DNA of 64,000 nt from Afipia carboxidovorans OM5 (GCF_000218565.1 NC_015684.1:124001-188000); one strand, 5' to 3'; positions 10,203 through 19,423 are shown, numbered from the stretch's first letter. Numbers and translations: made by a program. Notes: generated by a model not told the origin, from the letters alone.

Positions 10203-11411
10203 CTACGCCCCAAAGCTCTTCGGCGAGGCGGAGGCGATCTGCCCACCGCCCGGCGCCGCGCGCAGCACCGCAAGGCCGCGCTCGTTGGTGCCGTTGCTGC
10301 GAAACCGAAACAGCCCGTCGATGCCGGTGAAGCCCGACGCATTCGTCAGCACATCGGCGGAGAAGCGTGGCCCGCCGGAGGAAACACGCGACAGCGCGGC
10401 AACGAGCGCCACCGCGTCGTAGGCAAGCGTTGCGGTGCGCACCGGGTCCTGCCCGTATTTGCCGCGATAGCGCTTGGCGAACGCACGATATCCCGACGGA
10501 TCGGGCGCGGCGTAATAACCGCCCTGTAGACGCGGATCGGCAAACACCTTCGGATTGTCCCACAGTCCGGTGCCGAGAAGCTGCACGCGCTTCAGATCGG
10601 CGCCTGCGCTCGCAAGCTGGTTGGAGAGTTGCACCAGCACATCGCCGTCATCGGCAAGCAGCAGCGCATCGGCACTGCCTAGCGCCTGCGCGATGTTGCG
10701 CACGGCGTTCTGCATCTGCGCGGGATCGGTCGAGTATTTCTCAAACGCCGCCATCCGCGCGCCACGGCGCGATACCGCCTGCTTGAATGTCGCCTCGACC
10801 ACATTGCCATACGCGTTTTCCGGCAACAGAGCCGCGAACGAACGCTTGCCGGTGCCGGAGGCATAATCGATGACGCGGTTGACATCGGACTCGGGCAGAA
10901 AACTCAACAGATAGACACCCTGCCCCGCAACGCTGGCGTCGGTCGAAAACGCGATCACCGGAATGTTGCGCGCGCGGGCCTGCTGCGCGACGCCCGAGAC
11001 CGAGAGCGCGAACAAGGGGCCGAGAATAATTTCGGCACCCTCGCCGACCGCCTGCTGCGCGGCCATCTGCGCGCCTTGCGGCGTGCCGGTGTCGTCCTTG
11101 ACGAGAAGCTGCAGGTCCGGGTTCTGGAATTCCGCCAGCGCCATCTCGGCGGCGTTCTTCATCGACTGGCCGACGATGCCGGCATTGCCCGCGCCGGACA
11201 GCGGCAGGATCAGCCCGACCTTGACCTGCCCCTTGCCGATGGCGGTGCCTTCCTGCGGCGGACCCGAAGGCCCGGGCGGCTGGTCACCCCCTCCGGTGAG
11301 CCCGGACATCCCTGCGCATCCGGCCAACAGCGGTGCACTCAGGACGAGCCCGACGGCACTACGACGGGTGGTCAACAGGTTCAATTTCGAGGGAGTGGTC
11401 GGAGACGTCAT
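10203..11411 (-). CDS. LpoA-like periplasmic-binding-fold lipoprotein
   Basis: 402 aa. Signal peptide with lipobox LLAGC, Cys32 being the lipidation site; a Gly/Pro-rich linker follows (TGGGDQPPGPSGPPQEG). The rest is a type 1 periplasmic-binding fold: KVGLILPLSGAGNAGIVGQSMKNAAEMALAE, IILGPLFALSV, IPVIAFSTDASV, LLPENAYG and the LLGTGLW segment. This resembles the C-terminal part of LpoA/YraM, the outer-membrane activator of PBP1A, and also amino-acid ABC binding proteins. Location decides in favour of LpoA-like: it is divergent from rsmI-yraN, and E. coli has rsmI, lpoA (yraM) and yraN adjacent. It lacks the N-terminal TPR half of E. coli LpoA. The PBP link is inference. Confidence 0.75.
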   Translation of the reverse strand: MTSPTTPSKLNLLTTRRSAVGLVLSAPLLAGCAGMSGLTGGGDQPPGPSGPPQEGTAIGKGQVKVGLILPLSGAGNAGIVGQSMKNAAEMALAEFQNPDLQLLVKDDTGTPQGAQMAAQQAVGEGAEIILGPLFALSVSGVAQQARARNIPVIAFSTDASVAGQGVYLLSFLPESDVNRVIDYASGTGKRSFAALLPENAYGNVVEATFKQAVSRRGARMAAFEKYSTDPAQMQNAVRNIAQALGSADALLLADDGDVLVQLSNQLASAGADLKRVQLLGTGLWDNPKVFADPRLQGGYYAAPDPSGYRAFAKRYRGKYGQDPVRTATLAYDAVALVAALSRVSSGGPRFSADVLTNASGFTGIDGLFRFRSNGTNERGLAVLRAAPGGGQIASASPKSFGA

Positions 11412-11558
11412 CGATCCTCTTTCAGACCCGTTCGCGGAACCGGCCGGGGAATTGGCAGACCGATAACGCGGCGGATTTTAGCTTCTTGGCGGTAACCATA
11501 CGGGAAAACGAAGGATTTGTGACCCGCGAATTCCCCCAAAAGCCGTTTCGCGCCCGCC

Positions 11559-11576
11559 GCGTGATCTTTTTCACGC
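11559..11576. promoter_or_regulatory. Crp/Fnr-like palindrome
   Basis: GCGTGA-N6-TCACGC (arms 11559-11564 and 11571-11576) is a perfect 6-bp dyad with a 6-base T-rich spacer. It fits the half-site spacing of Crp/Fnr-family operators (TGTGA-N6-TCACA) at the inner four bases of each arm. It lies in the divergent interval between the lipoprotein gene and rsmI, 17 bases before the rsmI ATG. A single site by eye is weak evidence. Confidence 0.35.
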
Positions 11577-11592
11577 ACCACAAGACGATCGC

Positions 11593-12558
11593 ATGGCGAG
11601 AGGCTACACTCACTTAATGTCACCCCGTTCCTCTCCCCGCACCATCGACGCCCCGCCTCTCCGTGAAATACTGGTGGCTGGACACCGCATCATGGTTCCC
11701 AAGGCAGCGCCTGGCCTGCATCTCGCCGCAACGCCGATTGGCAATCTCGGTGACATCACGCTGCGCGCGCTGGAAACGCTTGCGGGCAGTGATGTGATCT
11801 GCTGCGAGGACACCCGCGTCACCCACAAGCTGCTCGAGCGCTACGGCATTACGGTGCCGCTGTCGCCCTATCACGAGCACAACGCCGTTGCCGCGCGGCC
11901 GAAGATTCTTGCTCGCCTTGCGCAGGGCGATGCGGTGACGCTGGTCTCCGATGCCGGTACGCCCCTGGTCTCCGACCCTGGCTTCAAGCTGGTGCGCGAG
12001 GCCACTGCCGCGGGCTTTGCCGTTCACGCGCTGCCGGGGCCTTCGTCCGTGCTCGCAGCCCTCACGGTTGCGGCCTTGCCGACCGACCGCTTCTACTTCG
12101 AGGGCTTTCTGCCGGCGAAAGATGGCGCGCGGCGCAACCGCATCGCGGAACTGGCACGGATCGACGTCACGCTGGTGCTGTTCGAATCCGGTGCGCGCCT
12201 GGCGGCCTCGCTGCGCGATCTCGCGGAGATTCTGGGCCGTCGTGACATCGCGATCTGCCGCGAGATGACCAAACTGCACGAAGACATCCGCCGCATGCCG
12301 CTGGCCGAGGCCGCAGCACGCGCCGACGAGCTTGAAACACGCGGTGAATTCGTGCTGGTGATCGGCCCGCCGTCGGCCGACGCCTCGCGGATGAGCGAGA
12401 CCGAGCTCGACGATCTGCTGCGCGCACAGCTTGCGCACGGCAGCGTCAAGGATGCCGTTGCCGCCGCAGTCGAACTGTCAGGCTATCCGCGCCGCGAGGT
12501 TTATGCGCGCGCTCTTGCGCTCGCGCAGGAAGGTAAAAACGAAGGCAAAGACGAATGA
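11593..12558 (+). CDS. rsmI: 16S rRNA 2'-O-ribose C1402 methyltransferase RsmI
   Basis: 321 aa, SAM-dependent tetrapyrrole methylase fold. It 2'-O-methylates C1402 of 16S rRNA. Motifs: LHLAATPIGNLGDITLRALETL, ICCEDTRVTHKLLERYGI, SDAGTPLVSDPGFKLVREA, HALPGPSSVLAALTVAALPTDRFYFEGFLP and the CREMTKLHE segment. The start is uncertain: ATG 11593 or ATG 11617, neither with a strong ribosome site at ideal spacing. The end overlaps yraN by ATGA. The tail is Lys/Glu-rich (AQEGKNEGKDE). Confidence 0.95.
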   Translation: MARGYTHLMSPRSSPRTIDAPPLREILVAGHRIMVPKAAPGLHLAATPIGNLGDITLRALETLAGSDVICCEDTRVTHKLLERYGITVPLSPYHEHNAVAARPKILARLAQGDAVTLVSDAGTPLVSDPGFKLVREATAAGFAVHALPGPSSVLAALTVAALPTDRFYFEGFLPAKDGARRNRIAELARIDVTLVLFESGARLAASLRDLAEILGRRDIAICREMTKLHEDIRRMPLAEAAARADELETRGEFVLVIGPPSADASRMSETELDDLLRAQLAHGSVKDAVAAAVELSGYPRREVYARALALAQEGKNEGKDE

Positions 12559-12950
12559 CAGCGCCCGGCGAGCAACCGGCCGCCGATCCCGCGCATCTCG
12601 CGGCGTTTCATCTCGGGCTCTCGGCCGAGCGTCGCGCATGTCTTTACCTCGCCGCCAAAGGCTACCGTCTGCTGGCACGGCGCTACCGCACCCCGCATGG
12701 CGAGATCGACATCGTGGCGCGACGGCGCGCGACGCTGGTGTTCGCCGAAGTGAAGGCGCGCAATTCGCTCGATGAGGCGGCCGCGAGCGTCACCGCGCGC
12801 CAGCAGCAACGCATCGCAACGGCGGCTTCCGTCTGGCTTGCCGCGCATCCCGACCATGCGAATCTGGATTGCCGCTTCGACGTGATACTGATTGCGCCGA
12901 AGCGATTTCCGCGCCATCTGGAAGCGGCCTTCGACACCACTTCGTTCTGA
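12555..12950 (+). CDS. UPF0102 family protein YraN (endonuclease-like fold)
   Basis: 131 aa. Motifs GLSAERRACLYLAAKGYRLLARRYRTPHGEIDIVARR and TLVFAEVKARNS give the GEID...EVKxR pattern of PD-(D/E)XK-type nucleases seen in YraN/UPF0102. The biochemical role is not established. It overlaps rsmI by four bases (ATGA) and is followed 30 bases later by gshB, so the three probably form one operon. Size is normal for the family. Confidence 0.9.
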   Translation: MTAPGEQPAADPAHLAAFHLGLSAERRACLYLAAKGYRLLARRYRTPHGEIDIVARRRATLVFAEVKARNSLDEAAASVTARQQQRIATAASVWLAAHPDHANLDCRFDVILIAPKRFPRHLEAAFDTTSF

Positions 12951-12980
12951 TCCTCGTTTCATTTCACAGCCGGACCCGCC

Positions 12981-13922
12981 ATGACCTTGAAAGTTGCCGT
13001 TCAGATGGACCCGATCGCGCGCATCAACGTGCGCGGCGATTCGACCTTCGCGATGCTTCTGGAGGCGCAGCAGCGCGGGCACGAACTGTTCTACTACACG
13101 CCCGAACGGCTCTCGCTGTTGGGCCGCGAGGTGATCGCGCCGGTGCAACCGTTGAGTGTCCGCGACGAGATCGGCAATCACTTCACGCTGGGCGACGCGA
13201 CACGCGCCAACCTCGAATCCTTCGACGTGGTGCTGTTGCGGCAGGACCCGCCGTTCGACCTGGCCTATGTCACGACCACGCATCTTCTGGAGCGCATCCA
13301 CCCCAAGACGCTTGTGGTGAACGATCCGACCAGCGTGCGCGACGCGCCGGAAAAAATCTTCGTGATGGAATTCTCCGACCTGATGGCGCCGACGCTGATC
13401 TCGCGCGACAAGGAGGAGATCGAGCTGTTCCGCAAGGCGCATGGCGACGTGGTGTTCAAGCCGCTTTACGGCCATGGCGGTGCCGCGGTGTTCCGGATCG
13501 CCGCGCAGGACATGAATTTTGGATCGCTGTACGATCTGTTCTCGACTACCTTCCGCGAGCCGTGGGTGGTGCAGGCCTTCCTGCCGGGCGTGCGCGCGGG
13601 TGACAAGCGCATCATCCTGGTCGACGGCGTATTTGCAGGCGCGGTCAACCGCGTACCGGCGGCCGACGATCTGCGCTCCAACATGGTGCGGGGCGGCGCC
13701 GCGAAGGCAACGGACCTCACGCCGCGCGAGCGCGAGATCTGCGAGCGGGTCGGGCCGCGCCTGAAGGAGATGGGCCTGCTGTTTGTCGGGCTCGATGTGA
13801 TCGACGGCCATCTCACCGAGATCAATGTCACCTCGCCGACCGGCATCCGCGCCATTGCAAATCTCAGCGGGCGCAACGTCGCCGCCGACATCTGGGATGC
13901 GATCGAGCGAAAGCGCCGTTAA
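12981..13922 (+). CDS. gshB: glutathione synthetase
   Basis: 313 aa, prokaryotic GshB. It ligates gamma-glutamylcysteine and glycine using ATP. The N-terminal lid has KVAVQMDPIARINVRGDSTFAMLLEAQQRGHELFYY. The ATP-grasp core has LRQDPPFDLAYVTTTHLLE, VNDPTSVRDAPEKIFV, VVFKPLYGHGGAAVFRI and GDKRIILVDG. The C-terminal LFVGLDVIDGHLTEINVTSPTGIR holds the metal-binding Asn/Glu. Length matches the family. It is the last gene of the rsmI-yraN-gshB run. Confidence 0.97.
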   Translation: MTLKVAVQMDPIARINVRGDSTFAMLLEAQQRGHELFYYTPERLSLLGREVIAPVQPLSVRDEIGNHFTLGDATRANLESFDVVLLRQDPPFDLAYVTTTHLLERIHPKTLVVNDPTSVRDAPEKIFVMEFSDLMAPTLISRDKEEIELFRKAHGDVVFKPLYGHGGAAVFRIAAQDMNFGSLYDLFSTTFREPWVVQAFLPGVRAGDKRIILVDGVFAGAVNRVPAADDLRSNMVRGGAAKATDLTPREREICERVGPRLKEMGLLFVGLDVIDGHLTEINVTSPTGIRAIANLSGRNVAADIWDAIERKRR

Positions 13923-14054
13923 GAAATTTTTAAGCGCACCAAATACGAATGATCGCCTTAATCAATTACTGACAAAGATTTGGCAGATTAATCCCGCTTT
14001 CTCTTAGTTTGATTTTATTAAGTCGTATCCGCATCAATTGCAGATCGCCCTTTC

Positions 14055-14873
14055 ATGTCCCTCGAAGTCTTCAGCGGCACATCGATTCCGCGCGAGCTCA
14101 CGACGGCCGCGATGGAATACCTCTGGGCGAAGTGGAAAACCCTCTACGCCACCGGCGACCTGACGCTGCAGCGGCTGACCGAGGAATCGAACTACCCGCT
14201 GCGCGACCGTCTCGTCTTCCTGATGACCGCGGGCGACGACTTCGTCTACACCTATGTCGGCGCGGAGATTCAAAGAGCCATCGGTCGCGACCGTGCGGGC
14301 TCGCTGCTCTCGACCAGCGGCAATCCGATGCGCGGGGAATATGCGCGGGTCTATCGCAAGGTCGCCGACGACCTCATTCCGGCCTGCCTGCGCTATACGC
14401 TGCCGACCACGCAGAACGGCAAGATCTGGCAGCGGCTGATTCTGCCGGTGCCGATTGCCGACACCGCCGTCTGCCTCGTGGTCTATTCCGAGCTGATCGA
14501 CCACCACAAGGAAGTCTACGACCAGCTTTTCCGGACCGCGCCCGACGCCATGGTTGTGGCCTGCCCGATCGCCAACGATGTCGGCCACACCAAGGACGGC
14601 TGGGTCATCATGATGAACGACCGGGCCCGCGACATGCTGGGGTTTACCCGCAGCATCGGCAATCTGCGGCTCTCGGAAATCCCGCAGTTTGCGGGGGTCG
14701 ACGTCTGGGGCCGGCTTTATGGGCCGAACGTCTCCAGCGGATTGATTCCGGTGCCATCGGCCAATTTCGATATCGAGCTGATGCGCTTTCCCCATGTCTT
14801 CGGACTGAAATTGCGGCCCCGCCTGCCGCAGCGCATTTCCGACAATGTCGCTCTGGTGCCCAGCCTCGCCTGA
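14055..14873 (+). CDS. unknown protein, possibly PAS-like
   Basis: 272 aa, no signal peptide and no clear transmembrane helix. The first half contains the alternating pattern RDRLVFLMTAGDDFVYTYVGAEIQRAIGRD, which recalls the alphaproteobacterial PAS_5-type sensor fold (strand, 'DFvYryvG', then helix), and WQRLILPVPIADTAVCLVVYSELIDH as closing strands. A second block, FRTAPDAMVVACPIANDVGHTKDGWVIMMNDRARDML, also reads like the opening of a PAS domain. No output domain is attached. It stands alone after an AT-richer 130-base gap. I offer the PAS reading only as a fold guess. Confidence 0.7.
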   Translation: MSLEVFSGTSIPRELTTAAMEYLWAKWKTLYATGDLTLQRLTEESNYPLRDRLVFLMTAGDDFVYTYVGAEIQRAIGRDRAGSLLSTSGNPMRGEYARVYRKVADDLIPACLRYTLPTTQNGKIWQRLILPVPIADTAVCLVVYSELIDHHKEVYDQLFRTAPDAMVVACPIANDVGHTKDGWVIMMNDRARDMLGFTRSIGNLRLSEIPQFAGVDVWGRLYGPNVSSGLIPVPSANFDIELMRFPHVFGLKLRPRLPQRISDNVALVPSLA

Positions 14874-14977
14874 TGCGTTTCTGCAACGCTATCCTATTTT
14901 GTTCTTTTAATGTTCTTGCATTGACCCGTTAAAGGGGTAAAGTTCCACCAGCCCGTTGGCGCGAGGTGGACTCACAG

Positions 14978-16516
14978 ATGGTTCAGCACGTCTCCACCAT
15001 GGCCTTTGAGGGCATCGAGGCGCGCGCCGTCGATGTCCAGGTTCAGGTCGCGCCGGGCCTGCCTGCCTTCACCATTGTCGGTCTGCCGGACAAGGCCGTG
15101 TCGGAAGCGCGCGAACGGGTCCGGGCGGCGTTGATTGCCTCGGGACTCGCGCTGCCGGCGCGACGCATCACCGTCAATCTCGCGCCCGCCGATCTGCCGA
15201 AGGAAGGCAGCCATTACGATCTGCCGATCGCGCTCGGCCTGATGGCAGCCATCGGCGCAATCCCGCCCGATGCGCTCGCGGGCTTCACGGTGCTCGGCGA
15301 ACTCGGCCTCGATGGTTCGATTGCTCCGGTCGCAGGTGTGCTGCCGGCCGCGATCGGCGCCAATGCACACGATCACGGTCTGATCTGCCCCGCCGCCTGC
15401 GGTGCGGAGGCAGCCTGGGCAAGCCCGGAGCTTGCCATCATTGCCGCCGCTTCGCTGATCCAGATCGCCAATCACTTCAAGGGCACGCAGGTGCTGTCGC
15501 GGCCGACGCCGAAGATCGCGGAAGCAGGCGCCGAGACGCTCGACCTGCGCGACATCAAGGGCCAGGAAAGCGCCAAGCGCGCGCTCGAGATCGCAGCCGC
15601 CGGAGGTCATCATCTCCTGATGGTGGGTGCTCCCGGCTCGGGCAAATCGATGCTCGCCGCACGGCTGCCCTCGATCCTGCCGCCGCTCTCGCCTGCGGAG
15701 TTGCTCGAGATTTCGATGATTGCCTCCGTGGCCGGCGAGCTCAACGGCGGCGCACTAACCTCGAAGCGGCCGTTCCGCGCCCCGCATCATTCCGCGAGCA
15801 TGGCGGCGCTGACCGGCGGCGGCCTGCGGGCACGGCCGGGGGAGATTTCGCTCGCCCATCACGGCGTGCTGTTTCTCGACGAACTGCCGGAATTCGATGC
15901 GCGCGTGCTCGATTCGCTGCGCCAGCCGCTTGAGAACGGCGAGGTCTCGGTTGCCCGCGCCAACCACCGCATCACCTATCCGGCGCGCGTCATGCTGGTC
16001 GCTGCGATGAACCCATGCCGCTGCGGGCAGGCCTATGAACCGGGCTTTTCCTGCAAGCGCGGACGGCCCGACCGTTGCAGCGCCGACTATCAGGCGCGGC
16101 TTTCCGGGCCGCTGCTCGATCGCATCGATCTGCGCATCGAAGTGCCTGCGGTCAGTGCCTCCGATCTTTTGCTGCCACCGCCGGCGGAAGGCTCGCGCGA
16201 GGTTGCCGCGCGTGTCGCAGCGGCGCGCGACATTCAGCTTGCCCGTTATGCGGCACTCGGCCTGCCGCATATCCGCACCAATGCCGAAGCGCCGGCCGCG
16301 GTGCTCGACGAGGTTGCGGCGTTCGATACCGCGGGCGGCACGCTGCTGCGCGAGGCGGCCGACAGCATGCGGCTGTCCGCACGCGGCTATCACCGCGTGC
16401 TGCGGGTGGCACGCACGCTCGCCGACCTCGACGGCGCGGACACGATCGGCCGCATCCACCTCGCGGAGGCGTTGTCCTACCGCGTGCTCGCCGAAGACGT
16501 GCAACGCGCGGCCTGA
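14978..16516 (+). CDS. comM: YifB/ComM-family Mg-chelatase-like AAA+ ATPase
   Basis: 512 aa from ATG 14978, eight bases after GAGGTGG; GTG 14966 is in frame but lies within that ribosome site. The N-terminal Lon-protease-like domain (GLPAFTIVGLPDKAVSEARERVRAAL, GSHYDLPIALGLMAA) precedes the AAA+ domain with Walker A GAPGSGKS (217-224), Walker B VLFLDELPEF, and the Cys cluster MNPCRCG...CSADYQARLSGPLLDRIDL. ComM is a branch-migration helicase acting during natural transformation in gammaproteobacteria; here the role is inferred. No competence genes are adjacent. Confidence 0.93.
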   Translation: MVQHVSTMAFEGIEARAVDVQVQVAPGLPAFTIVGLPDKAVSEARERVRAALIASGLALPARRITVNLAPADLPKEGSHYDLPIALGLMAAIGAIPPDALAGFTVLGELGLDGSIAPVAGVLPAAIGANAHDHGLICPAACGAEAAWASPELAIIAAASLIQIANHFKGTQVLSRPTPKIAEAGAETLDLRDIKGQESAKRALEIAAAGGHHLLMVGAPGSGKSMLAARLPSILPPLSPAELLEISMIASVAGELNGGALTSKRPFRAPHHSASMAALTGGGLRARPGEISLAHHGVLFLDELPEFDARVLDSLRQPLENGEVSVARANHRITYPARVMLVAAMNPCRCGQAYEPGFSCKRGRPDRCSADYQARLSGPLLDRIDLRIEVPAVSASDLLLPPPAEGSREVAARVAAARDIQLARYAALGLPHIRTNAEAPAAVLDEVAAFDTAGGTLLREAADSMRLSARGYHRVLRVARTLADLDGADTIGRIHLAEALSYRVLAEDVQRAA

Positions 16517-16600
16517 TAACCGCACAGTAACGATCGCTCTTTACACTTTCCAAACCATGGCACGCCGTGGCCATTTGTTGTGTAAGCGTTGAGTCTCGCC

Positions 16601-17080
16601 ATGTTGCATTTCCGGATGCTCGCCTCATCCATTCCCCTTCTCGCCGTCGGCATTCTGGCGGGCGGGCAGTTCACCACCGCCTCGCAACCCTGCATCGCGG
16701 TGGGGCATACCTCGGTGCAGATTGCCACCGCGCCGTGGCAGCCGCAGCAACATGTCTCCTTCACCGATGACGCGAGCCGCGCAACGGTGCGCGTGCAGCT
16801 TGTCGACAGCCCCGAGATGGCCGACTTTACCGTCGTGGACGACGTGGATGCCTCGCCCGACGCTGCGCCGACCCGGCAGGGCTGCCCGGTAACTGCGGCG
16901 ATGCATTACGTTGCGATCGCCGAGCACCAGAAGGCCTCCGAGCCGATCATCTACCTCTCCGAACAGCCCGGCGATTATCGCCTCTATGTGAATTCGACCA
17001 AGGTGTCGGTTCGCGATGCCGCTGCGCTTCTGATCGGCGCCGCGCCCCAGCCGGGCCAGCTGGTGCTCTCGCAGCTTTAA
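16601..17080 (+). CDS. small exported protein of unknown function
   Basis: 159 aa from ATG 16601; a TTG at 16589 is an in-frame alternative and neither has a strong ribosome site. Residues 1-25 look like a signal peptide (MLHFRMLASSIPLLAVGILAG). The mature part has two Cys (SQPCIAVG and RQGCPVTA) that could form a disulfide, and strands VRVQLVDSPEMADFTVVDDVD and DYRLYVNSTKVSVRDAAALLIGA. I recognise no family. It sits between comM and the hybrid kinase, same strand. Confidence 0.75.
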   Translation: MLHFRMLASSIPLLAVGILAGGQFTTASQPCIAVGHTSVQIATAPWQPQQHVSFTDDASRATVRVQLVDSPEMADFTVVDDVDASPDAAPTRQGCPVTAAMHYVAIAEHQKASEPIIYLSEQPGDYRLYVNSTKVSVRDAAALLIGAAPQPGQLVLSQL

Positions 17081-17200
17081 GACTCTGTTAGCCATCTTTG
17101 CATCGCGCCCCGCGAAGGCCTCAAGCCTCAAGCCATTCGCAACGCTGCGGCGGCACTCTCGCGGACAAGCGGTCGAGGCGACAGGCAGCGGGGGCGGTTC

Positions 17201-19423
17201 ATGGACGGGATCAAGCAGTTGCGACTGACGCTGCGCAGGCTTACCCGCCGCAATCGCCGGATCGTCAGCACGATCCGCTATCTCCTGATCTTCACCGCAA
17301 CCTTCGGCGCGGCCTACGGCTTCATCCGCGGCAGTGTGTCGGAGACCGCGGGCTATGACCCGCAGGCCTTTGCGCTCGGCATCAGTTTTCTGTTCGCGCT
17401 CGCCTGCCTCGCACTCGCCACCCTCAGCATGCGGATGCGCTGGCTGAAGAAAAATATGCGCAAGCTCGCGCTGCATAACGAAGCGCTGATCGACCGCAAT
17501 TGGGAATTGAAGGAAGCCGAGGAGCGCGCGCGAAGCCTGTTCGAATCGCAAAGCGACCTGATCGCGCTGCGCGATGCACGCGGACGCCTCACCTTTGTCA
17601 ACGACACGTTCTGCCATTACGCCGGCAAACCGCGCAGCGACCTGCTCGGCAGCACCCGCACTCTGCCGGTGATCGAGCAGGGTGACGACGCGACCGAACC
17701 CGGCGGCACCCGCGTGCACGACCAGAAGATTCAAACCGCGTTCGGCCCGCGCTGGATCGCATGGCGCGAGACGCTGGTGCGCCCCAACGCCAACCAGGGC
17801 GCCGAGCTGCAATGCGTCGGCCGCGATGTGACCGACCGCGCCGAGAGCGAGCATGCCCTCGGGCTCGCGCGCGACCACGCCGTCTCCGCCAATCGCGCCA
17901 AATCGAAATTCCTCGCCGTCGCGTCGCACGAAATCCGCACCCCGCTGAACGGCATCCTCGGCATGAGCAACCTCCTGCTCGACACCCAGCTCAATCCCGA
18001 GCAGGCTGCTTACGCAAAAGCGGTGAAGGATTCCGGCGAGGCGCTGGTGTCGCTGGTCGAAGAGTTGCTCGACTTCTCCAAGATCGAGGCCGGCAAGATC
18101 GACCTCGAGCACCGACCTTTCCATCTCGGCGCAATGATCGAGGAGATCACCGAACTGCTCGCGCCGCGCGCGCAGGCCCGTCAGATCGAGATCGCATCCT
18201 ATGTCGACGAGCGGTTGCCGCGCGAGGTGATCGGTGATGCCGCGCGGCTGCGGCAGGTGCTGCTCAACCTCGCAAGCAACGCGGTGAAATTTACCGCCGA
18301 GGGCGGCGTTGCGCTGATCGCCGAACCCGGCATCTGGCCGAACGAAATCAGCTTCCTCATTCGCGATACCGGCATCGGCATCGCGCCCGATGCGCAGCAG
18401 CGCATCTTCCGCGAGTTCGAACAGGCGGGCGAAGAAATCGCGCGCGAATATGGCGGCACCGGGCTTGGCCTTGCCATCAGCGAACGCATAGTGCGGCGGA
18501 TGGGTGGGCGCATCGCGCTGGAAAGCGCTATCGGCCGCGGTACCACATTCGAGGTCTCGATTCCTCTGGAAGCGGCCGACACTTCCGCCCCGGCAGCACC
18601 CATGCCGGATCTTGCTGGCAAAGCTGTGATGGTGGTGACACCGCACGCAATTGCCTCGTCGCTGCTGGCGCGGCGGCTCGCACGCTGGGGCGCGCAAGTG
18701 TGCGAAACCACTGACCTCGCCATTGCCGAGGCGCTGCTGCCGGAGCGCGCCTGGCATGCCGTGCTGATCGATCACGCGCTGGGCGCGGATGCCGTGCAGG
18801 CGTTCGGGCGCCGCGCGGCCGCGGTTGCCGCTCATTGCATCGCGATGTTCACGCCGGCGGAGCGCCACGATGTGCAGCCGGCCGAGATGACAGCGTTCAC
18901 CGGTTATCTCGTCAAACCGGTGCGCGCAGCCTCGCTTGCAGCACGCCTCACCACTGACGCCTCCACTACCGCGCCGGACTTGCCGGATGAAGCTCCGCTT
19001 CCGCGCCCACAGACACCGAAACAGCTTTCGATCCTTGTTGCCGAAGACAATGAGATCAATGCACTGCTGATCCGCTCGCTGCTCACCAAGCTCGGCCATG
19101 AAGCCGTTCTCTGCACCGACGGCCGCGCGGCGCTGGAATCCTGGATCGCGGCGGAAACGGCCGGCACGCGTTATGACGCGGTGCTGATGGATGTGCAGAT
19201 GCCGCACCTGAGCGGCATCGAGACCGTGCGTGCCATTCGCGCGCGTGAGGCGGAGCGTGGCCTTCCGCGCACAAAGATCCTTGCGCTGACTGCCAACGCA
19301 TTGGTTGAGGATCGCTACGCCTGCTTCGAGGCGGGCATGGACGGCTTTCTCGTCAAGCCGCTCGACCGCGACAACCTCGTGCAGGCATTGCGCGACGTGA
19401 CACCGGCGCATCTCGCCGCATGA
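17201..19423 (+). CDS. hybrid sensor histidine kinase with pseudo-receiver and receiver
   Basis: 740 aa. Two N-terminal membrane segments (about 24-43 and 59-76), a PAS domain (107-215), then HisKA with SHEIRTPLNG (His243) and HATPase_c (N356/N360, DTGIG from 389, GGTGLGLAI 418-426). A first receiver-like region (474-583) keeps an Asp at strand 3 (D524) and the Lys (K572), but its strand-1 acidic pocket reads VVTPHA, so it is probably a pseudo-receiver. The last domain (610-733) is an intact receiver: VAEDNE (E615, D616), D664 in VLMDVQMP, K719. Signal and partner are unknown. No regulator is adjacent. Confidence 0.92.
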   Translation: MDGIKQLRLTLRRLTRRNRRIVSTIRYLLIFTATFGAAYGFIRGSVSETAGYDPQAFALGISFLFALACLALATLSMRMRWLKKNMRKLALHNEALIDRNWELKEAEERARSLFESQSDLIALRDARGRLTFVNDTFCHYAGKPRSDLLGSTRTLPVIEQGDDATEPGGTRVHDQKIQTAFGPRWIAWRETLVRPNANQGAELQCVGRDVTDRAESEHALGLARDHAVSANRAKSKFLAVASHEIRTPLNGILGMSNLLLDTQLNPEQAAYAKAVKDSGEALVSLVEELLDFSKIEAGKIDLEHRPFHLGAMIEEITELLAPRAQARQIEIASYVDERLPREVIGDAARLRQVLLNLASNAVKFTAEGGVALIAEPGIWPNEISFLIRDTGIGIAPDAQQRIFREFEQAGEEIAREYGGTGLGLAISERIVRRMGGRIALESAIGRGTTFEVSIPLEAADTSAPAAPMPDLAGKAVMVVTPHAIASSLLARRLARWGAQVCETTDLAIAEALLPERAWHAVLIDHALGADAVQAFGRRAAAVAAHCIAMFTPAERHDVQPAEMTAFTGYLVKPVRAASLAARLTTDASTTAPDLPDEAPLPRPQTPKQLSILVAEDNEINALLIRSLLTKLGHEAVLCTDGRAALESWIAAETAGTRYDAVLMDVQMPHLSGIETVRAIRAREAERGLPRTKILALTANALVEDRYACFEAGMDGFLVKPLDRDNLVQALRDVTPAHLAA

